Part shown: positions 11,680 to 15,234 of the stretch, piece by piece
Layout of the letters: the number at the start of each line of letters is the position of its first letter
Position numbering within the stretch: the stretch's first letter is position 1
NCBI GenBank assembly: GCA_016182225.1
Contig: JACOXV010000025.1
Location: forward strand, 1-15,234
DNA length: 15,234 nucleotides
Direction: 5' to 3'
Source of the DNA: Candidatus Levyibacteriota bacterium
GTDB lineage: Bacteria > Patescibacteriota > Microgenomatia > Levybacterales > UBA12049
Notes under the pieces: generated by a model
Databases searched by the model: none
Seen by the model: the letters and a program-made list of their open reading frames with translations, nothing else
What the model was told of the DNA's origin: nothing
Made by a program: the position numbers and the translations under genes

Positions 11680-12168
11680 TCAGCGAGGTCGGCTTTCGCC
11701 AGTCGCTCCTGATCGTGATCTCCTGCCACGAGATGTCGAAGCTTCCTGGACCTCGCCTTCAGGGACCACAGCTGGATGAAGCTCTCGGAACTTGGTCAAG
11801 TCGAATAAGGTTCGCCGACCGATCCCTTGTTCTGTCATCCAGACATCGAGACCTCTTTCACGGTCCCCAAGCCTCCAATTGAGGTCTCGAGTCTCGATCT
11901 CGAACGTGGAACAAAGAGCATAGGCTAAGCTCACTCTCTCTTCTTCGGTCGTGGCGCCTCTGGCCTGGAGTTCTTGAACCAGCTCGAAGGCGCGAGCTTG
12001 CTTCCTCGCCTGCTCGATATCCGTTCGCAAGCCGTCAAGGCTTACGAGATTGCTATCCTGAGAACCAGTTAGCTCGCGAGCCTCGGCGTTGGCGCGGACG
12101 ATGATGGCCTCTGCCTGGACGATGAACGTGCGGGCTTGAAAGTACTCTTCGAGAGTAGTAACACGCAC
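11680..12168 (-). CDS. Unrecognised helical protein of the GC-rich cassette (162 aa)
   Basis: I do not recognise the family. GTG 12168 is supported by GGGAGG nine bases upstream. The first 100 residues are strongly helical and charged (VQAEAIIVRANAEARELTG, then DIEQARKQARAFELVQELQA), which suggests a coiled coil. A segment LNWRLGDRERGLDVWMTEQG follows, and the tail from about 140 is a disordered Arg/Ser-rich stretch (STSRGRRSRSGATGESRPR). There is no membrane helix. Codon use is rich in G and C and rare for this window, as in the two genes upstream. It is the last gene of the cassette, followed 26 nt later by the four-way-junction RNA. Confidence 0.6.
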   Translation of the reverse strand: MRVTTLEEYFQARTFIVQAEAIIVRANAEARELTGSQDSNLVSLDGLRTDIEQARKQARAFELVQELQARGATTEEERVSLAYALCSTFEIETRDLNWRLGDRERGLDVWMTEQGIGRRTLFDLTKFRELHPAVVPEGEVQEASTSRGRRSRSGATGESRPR

Positions 12169-12184
12169 TGAAGTATTCCTCCCA

Positions 12185-12214
12185 AACTAGGACAGGTATA
12201 CTGGTATACTAGTT
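12185..12214 (-). promoter_or_regulatory. Inverted-repeat operator-like site before the 162-aa gene
   Basis: AACTAG (12185-12190) and CTAGTT (12209-12214) flank two GTATAC palindromes separated by TG (12196-12209). The nested symmetry, 17 nt before the GTG and next to the Shine-Dalgarno, looks like a repressor site or a promoter with TATACC-type -10 boxes. Which protein binds is unknown. Confidence 0.4.
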
Positions 12215-12234
12215 CTTTTGTGTCACCTCACCTC

Positions 12235-12507
12235 CTACTGAAGGATCTGACAGCGGGGGTCTCGAAAGATTTCATATTTGCAGCCCACAAACAATGTATT
12301 TCCCTCGGACGAGAGACGGATGACGTCGAGCTCGCCTAGGGATTCGTAGGTCTGAACCTGCGAACCCAAGAGATCCGAAAGAGCTCTTTTGACATTCGCT
12401 TCAGACTTACTTGCGGTGATGGCATTGTCGATGTAGAGGAATACGATTGCAACCACTACGATTGCAGCGATGGAAATAGCCATAACCCTGACATAAGCGC
12501 TCAACAT
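12235..12507 (-). CDS. Small membrane-anchored exported protein (90 aa)
   Basis: I do not recognise the family. ATG 12507 is preceded by GGGGAG eight bases upstream. One N-terminal helix (VMAISIAAIVVVAIVFLYI) is followed by an outside domain of about 60 residues (ALSDLLGSQVQTYESLGE, LDVIRLSSEGNTLFVGCKY, FRDPRCQIL). The outside domain carries two cysteines that could form a disulfide. The layout resembles small pilin-like or lipoprotein-like surface proteins, but no prepilin cleavage motif is clear. It is the middle gene of the GC-rich cassette. Confidence 0.55.
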   Translation of the reverse strand: MLSAYVRVMAISIAAIVVVAIVFLYIDNAITASKSEANVKRALSDLLGSQVQTYESLGELDVIRLSSEGNTLFVGCKYEIFRDPRCQILQ

Positions 12508-12561
12508 GTTTTGTTCTCCCCTTTGCTAAATTAATGAGCAAGGAGGGGGCGGCCTCCCGTT

Positions 12562-12762
12562 CTACCTTGGTTGTTCTGCAGCGGCCAATAGCAACGAGAA
12601 GAAGCTTGGCCACCCTGCGGCAAGGATCATCGCCACAGAGGCAATGAACCAAGTCTGAGCATTCGGACTGTTGGTAAACCTGCTCAGGTAGATAGACCTG
12701 AAGAGAGCTAGCATAGCTCCAGCGCTAAGCACTAGTGCAACAAGCGCGAACAGCATAGCCAT
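12562..12762 (-). CDS. Small two-helix membrane protein (66 aa)
   Basis: I do not recognise the family. ATG 12762 follows AAGGAAGG by five bases, a strong Shine-Dalgarno. Two hydrophobic helices (MLFALVALVLSAGAMLALF and FIASVAMILAAGWPSFFSLL) are joined by a short loop with RSIYLSRFTNSPN. It is the first gene of the GC-rich cassette; a palindromic AT-rich site (12815-12838) lies upstream and may hold its promoter. A small hairpin-type membrane protein beside a single-anchor protein suggests that the cassette acts at the envelope, or encodes a holin-like or toxin-like protein; the sequence does not decide. Confidence 0.55.
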   Translation of the reverse strand: MAMLFALVALVLSAGAMLALFRSIYLSRFTNSPNAQTWFIASVAMILAAGWPSFFSLLLAAAEQPR

Positions 12763-12814
12763 CCTAACCTTCCTTTCTGTTAGTTGTTTGTCTCCGCCCA
12801 GACAGCGACTTACT

Positions 12815-12838
12815 GTTTACAAAAATTAATTTATAAAC
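12815..12838 (-). promoter_or_regulatory. AT-rich palindrome upstream of the GC-rich cassette
   Basis: On the minus strand, GTTTATAAA, TTAATT and TTTGTAAAC form a 9-bp inverted repeat with one G-T pair, about 50 nt before the first cassette gene. TTGTTT overlaps its left edge (12840-12835), 15 nt before a TAAACA-like box at its right end. It is probably the operator/promoter region. Confidence 0.4.
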
Positions 12839-12859
12839 AAGAAGCCTCTGTCCGAACGA

Positions 12860-12895
12860 CCCCACTTCGTTCGCCAGCTGGCGAACTTCGAGGGG
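12860..12895. repeat. Perfect 18-bp palindrome inside a larger hairpin
   Basis: GTTCGCCAGCTGGCGAAC (12869-12886) is a perfect palindrome, flanked symmetrically at 5 nt by CCCC (12860-12863) and GGGG (12892-12895). As DNA it could be a dimer binding site or cruciform; as RNA a 7-bp stem with an AGCT loop. No U-tract follows on either strand. Confidence 0.55.
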
Positions 12896-12914
12896 CAAGG
12901 AAGATTTTTATCCG

Positions 12915-12967
12915 TCCCGACGAATTTACATTCGTGCGGGATCCCGAATGAAAAATATCATCGGGAC
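12915..12967. repeat. Tandem hairpins with an alternative long-range pairing
   Basis: Hairpin 1: TCCCG ACGAAT / ATTCGT (G) CGGGA, 11 bp with a one-base bulge and TTAC loop (12915-12941). Hairpin 2: CCCG(A)ATGA / TCATCGGG, 8 bp (12943-12965). GTCCCGA at 12914-12920 could instead pair with TCGGGAC at 12961-12967, excluding both stems. The gene-free stretch 12763-13089 contains these, the palindrome at 12860 and the terminator at 13008, and no convincing gene. Confidence 0.5.
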
Positions 12968-13007
12968 AAGTTAAATATCAAGGTGCAAAAAATAAACACT
13001 AATTTCC

Positions 13008-13031
13008 AAAACTTTTACGCATTTGTAAAAG
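13008..13031 (-). terminator. Terminator of the ftsK-rodZ-ytxH cluster
   Basis: On the minus strand, CTTTTAC, a 6-nt loop (AAATGC) and GTAAAAG followed by TTTT lie about 60 nt after the YtxH-like gene. It is nested in weaker outer pairings: AAAAC/GTTTT, and GTGCAA (12983-12988) with TTGCAC (13045-13050). Confidence 0.55.
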
Positions 13032-13089
13032 CCTAGAGTTTTAGTTGCACGGATTATAACAGGAAGAATAAAGAATTTCTAATTAGAAT

Positions 13090-13416
13090 TTATGATTTGG
13101 ATTTTCTGAAGAATCTTCTTGGGGATTTTTTCTTCGGACTGCCGTTTGAGGGGACAGCATTTTCTTTAATTTCTTCCACTTTCTTTTCAATCTTCTCTTC
13201 AACATCCTCAACTACCGGAATTACTTCTTTGGGAAGTTTTTCTTCCTGCTCACTCTCAATGGCCTTTAAAATTTCTTCAATTCCCTCTGCTCCTTCTTCA
13301 GTAAGAAGCTTTAGTATTTTCTTACCTCTTTCGGTAGTAAAAAGAAAAACACCCGCTCCTCCAATAAGAGCTCCAATCAAAAGACCGTCAATAAATCTAT
13401 TATTACTTCCCATCAT
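13090..13416 (-). CDS. YtxH-like membrane protein (108 aa)
   Basis: The N-terminus (FIDGLLIGALIGGAGVFLFTTERGKKI) is the YtxH/gas-vesicle-like hallmark: a glycine-rich membrane helix followed by 'T..rGkki' and a charged amphipathic helix. The rest is Glu/Lys-rich coiled coil (EEKLPKEVIPVVEDVEEK) with a basic tail (KKKSPRRFFRKSKS). Members are small envelope or stress-associated proteins without a firm function. The start ATG 13416 (or 13413) overlaps the previous gene by 14 nt. The 23-bp repeat ends 2 nt upstream and contributes the AGGACAAGG that would serve as ribosome binding site. Confidence 0.75.
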   Translation of the reverse strand: MMGSNNRFIDGLLIGALIGGAGVFLFTTERGKKILKLLTEEGAEGIEEILKAIESEQEEKLPKEVIPVVEDVEEKIEKKVEEIKENAVPSNGSPKKKSPRRFFRKSKS

Positions 13417-13705
13417 CCTTGTCCTGAGCTTGTCGAACGGATTCTTCCTCCTCCTTATGAATTTTTTTAAATATTGAAGAGATAGCCTGTCCGGTTTTAA
13501 GACCCATCACAAGAGATGATATGGAAGAAATAGGCCCGGAAACACTTTCGGTAATTTGGGAAGTATTGTCTAAAATCTTATTTGCTTTTGAAATGGTATT
13601 TCTTAGATCTCGAAGAATATAAAACACTTGAATACCCAATACCAATAAAAGAGTGGTTAAAACCACTATAACTATAAGAAGAACTGCCTGGGCAGCGTCA
13701 ATCAT
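13403..13705 (-). CDS. DUF948-like membrane protein (100 aa)
   Basis: A 100-aa protein with an N-terminal transmembrane helix (AVLLIVIVVLTTLLLVLGIQVFYIL). A helical part follows (LRDLRNTISKANKILDNTSQ) and then a glycine-containing section (SGPISSISSLVMGLKTGQAI). This fits DUF948-type proteins, which commonly pair with YtxH proteins as here. The last residues (SVRQAQDK) are encoded by the 23-bp interspersed repeat, so the original C-terminus was probably different and the 14-nt overlap with the YtxH-like gene may result from that insertion. It lies 32 nt after the rodZ-like gene, in the same operon. Confidence 0.65.
   Translation of the reverse strand: MIDAAQAVLLIVIVVLTTLLLVLGIQVFYILRDLRNTISKANKILDNTSQITESVSGPISSISSLVMGLKTGQAISSIFKKIHKEEEESVRQAQDKDDGK
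13418..13440 (-). repeat. 23-bp interspersed repeat, copy 2
   Basis: Same element as 5234-5256 (21 of 23 identical), here on the minus strand at the junction of the DUF948-like and YtxH-like genes. In this frame it encodes VRQAQDK. In both genes the repeat has the same orientation relative to the coding strand but is read in a different frame. Confidence 0.75.
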
Positions 13706-13737
13706 AACTCTTAACTTACCTTAAAGAAAAGAACCTG

Positions 13738-14373
13738 TCAAGGCCTGATCTTTATGTTTCTCTCTACAGCGCTTTCCCTACCAAATCTATTAACAGAACG
13801 GACTGTTATGTTTACTTCTCCGGGGAAAAAAGTGAGAGTTTTTTTGAATGATCCGTCTTCATTTATTGATGCCTGTTCTTCTTCAATAAAAACAGTGGCA
13901 TCAGGATCTGTATTGCCCTGAACCGTTACGCTAAGAGTTTTTATAACTTCCCCGTCTTTTGGAGAGACTACATCCAAATGTGGATTAAAAATTGCCGATC
14001 TATATTGATAGAAAAGAAAAACGGTGAGGGCTATAAAAACGACTAAGCCCAGGATAAGACTTTTCCCAATTCTCCATCTTCTTATTGAAAATTCCGATTC
14101 GTCTGTTAGTCCTTTTGGCAGAACCTGGATTGCCTTTTCCTGATCGAATTCACGTCTAAAAATTGCCAATGCTTCGTCTTCTTTCATATCTAAAAATTTG
14201 GCATAATTTCTGACGAATCCGTGAGCATAAGCAGGCGAAGGAAGACTTGAATAATCTCCTTTTTCTATTGCGCGAAGAAACTCTTCTCTTATTTTTGTTG
14301 CATTCGATACCTCTTTTAAAGTTAAATTTTTCCTTATTCTTTCTTCTTGAAATTTTTGACCTACCCTAATCAT
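13738..14373 (-). CDS. RodZ-like HTH membrane protein
   Basis: A 211-aa protein. Residues 5-70 are an XRE-type helix-turn-helix of the RodZ class: GQKFQEERIRKNLTLKEVSN, ATKIREEFLRAIEKGDYSSL and YAHGFVRNYAKFLDM. One transmembrane helix lies at about 103-122 (GKSLILGLVVFIALTVFLFY). The outside part has an Ig-like beta domain of about 75 residues (VSPKDGEVIKTLSVTVQGNT, then VFIEEEQASINEDGSF), replacing the usual DUF4115. RodZ links MreB to the membrane and elongation machinery; MreB is not in the window. It starts 15 nt after the ftsK stop, so the two are co-transcribed with the two small membrane genes downstream. Confidence 0.85.
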   Translation of the reverse strand: MIRVGQKFQEERIRKNLTLKEVSNATKIREEFLRAIEKGDYSSLPSPAYAHGFVRNYAKFLDMKEDEALAIFRREFDQEKAIQVLPKGLTDESEFSIRRWRIGKSLILGLVVFIALTVFLFYQYRSAIFNPHLDVVSPKDGEVIKTLSVTVQGNTDPDATVFIEEEQASINEDGSFKKTLTFFPGEVNITVRSVNRFGRESAVERNIKIRP

Positions 14374-14388
14374 AGTGGATAAATTTAA

Positions 14389-15234
14389 TTACTCTTGCTG
14401 CTGTTGAAGATTACCCAATATTTCATCAGGATTTTTTACCAAAACATCCCGGGGCTTGCTTCCATCCGCATGCCCAACAATCCCTTCTGCTTCCAACTCA
14501 TCCAAAATCCTTGCTGCTCTTGAATAGCCAATTGAAAGTCTTCTTTGGAGAAGAGATGCCGATGCTTTATCATATTCACAAATTATTCTTATCGCGTCCT
14601 CAAATTTCGGATCTCGTCCGTCTGCTCCTCCGGCTATCCCCGCTCCTTTTCTAACAAATGGGGTTTCGACTATTTCCTGCGTATATTCAACCGGTGGACT
14701 CTTTAATTTTAGAAAATCTACCAATCTTTTAACTTCTTTTTCCGAAACAAAAGCTCCCTGTATACGAGTGGGTTTTGCTTGTTCCGGGGGAATATATAAC
14801 ATGTCTCCTCTTCCCAAAAGCTTTTCCGCACCGGGAGTATCCAGAATAACACGGGAATCAATCATTGATGAGACGTTAAAAGCAACTCTTGTCGGAATAT
14901 TTGCTTTAATAAGTCCGGTGATAACATCTACTGACGGCCTCTGTGTAGAAACAATAAGATGGATGCCTGTCGCACGCGCCATTTGCGCAAGACGCGCTAC
15001 AGCATCTTCTACCTCAACAGGAGCAAAAGCCATAAGATCAGCAAGTTCATCGACGACAACTACTATATAAGGAAGAGCCTGAAATCCTGCCAGTTCGTTA
15101 TAGCTGTCTATGTTTCTAACGCCTCTTTCAGCAAATGTTTTATATCGGCGGTCCATCTCATTCATTGCCCACTTTAGCGCTGAAAGTATTTTTTCAACTT
15201 CCACAATAACAGGCACCATCAAATGCGGGATGCC
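14389..15234 (-). CDS. ftsK: DNA translocase FtsK/SpoIIIE, C-terminal part (cut by window edge)
   Basis: The frame continues through the right edge (GIPHLMVPV); the Walker A and the membrane part are outside the window. Visible are Walker B (YIVVVVDELADLM), the MARATGIHLIVSTQRPSVDV block with TGLIKANIPTRVAF, and DSRVILDTPGAEKLLGRGDM. At the end is the winged-helix gamma domain (YDKASASLLQRRLSIGYSRA, RILDELEAEGIVG), which in FtsK reads KOPS sequences and contacts XerD. It is a hexameric ATP-driven pump that clears and aligns chromosome ends at the division septum. The end is complete, with a Gln-rich tail (NLQQQQE). It leads the minus-strand cluster with the rodZ-like gene. Confidence 0.95.
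   Translation of the reverse strand, partial: GIPHLMVPVIVEVEKILSALKWAMNEMDRRYKTFAERGVRNIDSYNELAGFQALPYIVVVVDELADLMAFAPVEVEDAVARLAQMARATGIHLIVSTQRPSVDVITGLIKANIPTRVAFNVSSMIDSRVILDTPGAEKLLGRGDMLYIPPEQAKPTRIQGAFVSEKEVKRLVDFLKLKSPPVEYTQEIVETPFVRKGAGIAGGADGRDPKFEDAIRIICEYDKASASLLQRRLSIGYSRAARILDELEAEGIVGHADGSKPRDVLVKNPDEILGNLQQQQE

Noticed and set aside
11354..11712. Open frames over the spacer and RNA region on both strands (105 and 75 codons)
   Set aside because: They run through the four-way-junction RNA and the mltG end, contain no recognisable protein features, and compete with a better RNA explanation.
1..15234. CRISPR arrays, rRNA, insertion sequences or transposase genes
   Set aside because: No regularly spaced direct repeats, rRNA-like sequence or transposase motifs were seen on either strand.

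Overview
The window looks like a bacterial chromosome segment from the Candidate Phyla Radiation (Patescibacteria, probably Microgenomates-like). This is inferred from gene content and protein style: a short alanyl-tRNA synthetase with no room for a C-Ala domain, a membrane protein joining an actin-like domain to an extracytoplasmic half beside a sortase, an AMP/thymidine-phosphorylase-type enzyme, MltG, a RodZ-like HTH membrane protein, FtsK, and many tiny genes packed with 4-nt start/stop overlaps. TGA is used as stop and Trp is TGG, so the code is standard.

Region 1 (1-4140, AT-rich, all on the minus strand) is an accessory or defence island. It holds the N-terminus of a TspO protein, a small Myb/SANT-like DNA-binding protein, a Shedu-type (SduA, DUF4263) nuclease behind a good promoter, a DUF4365-type nuclease-like protein, a DUF5678 protein and three unrecognised proteins. 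Between these genes lie very short coding remnants that read like pieces of type I restriction-modification genes: an HsdS C-terminal tail (2973-3119), two different HsdR N-termini (2369-2434 and 1750-1803), and a tentative methylase C-terminus (3769-3891). Three of them are joined to a neighbouring accessory gene by an ATGA overlap. My reading is that the R-M genes were deleted and their passenger genes remain.

Region 2 (4240-11433, plus strand) is a housekeeping and envelope block: alaS, a 779-aa actin-like/membrane protein, sortase, a 45-aa protein, an AMP/thymidine phosphorylase-like enzyme and mltG. alaS is broken inside its editing domain by what looks like a loss of roughly 55-60 bp plus a frameshift. 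It also carries a 23-bp interspersed repeat whose second copy sits at 13418-13440.

Region 3 (11434-13089) separates the two conserved blocks. On the minus strand it holds a three-gene cassette (66, 90 and 162 aa) with clearly higher GC and strong Shine-Dalgarno sites. The cassette is followed by a 76-nt element that folds as a compact four-way junction with UUCG and GUAA tetraloops and ends in a U-tract. I do not recognise this RNA, and it is the best candidate for something undescribed. Upstream of the cassette is a gene-free stretch (12763-13089) full of hairpins.

Region 4 (13090-15234, minus strand) is a conserved envelope/division cluster read right to left: ftsK (cut by the window edge), a rodZ-like gene, a DUF948-like membrane protein and a YtxH-like protein.
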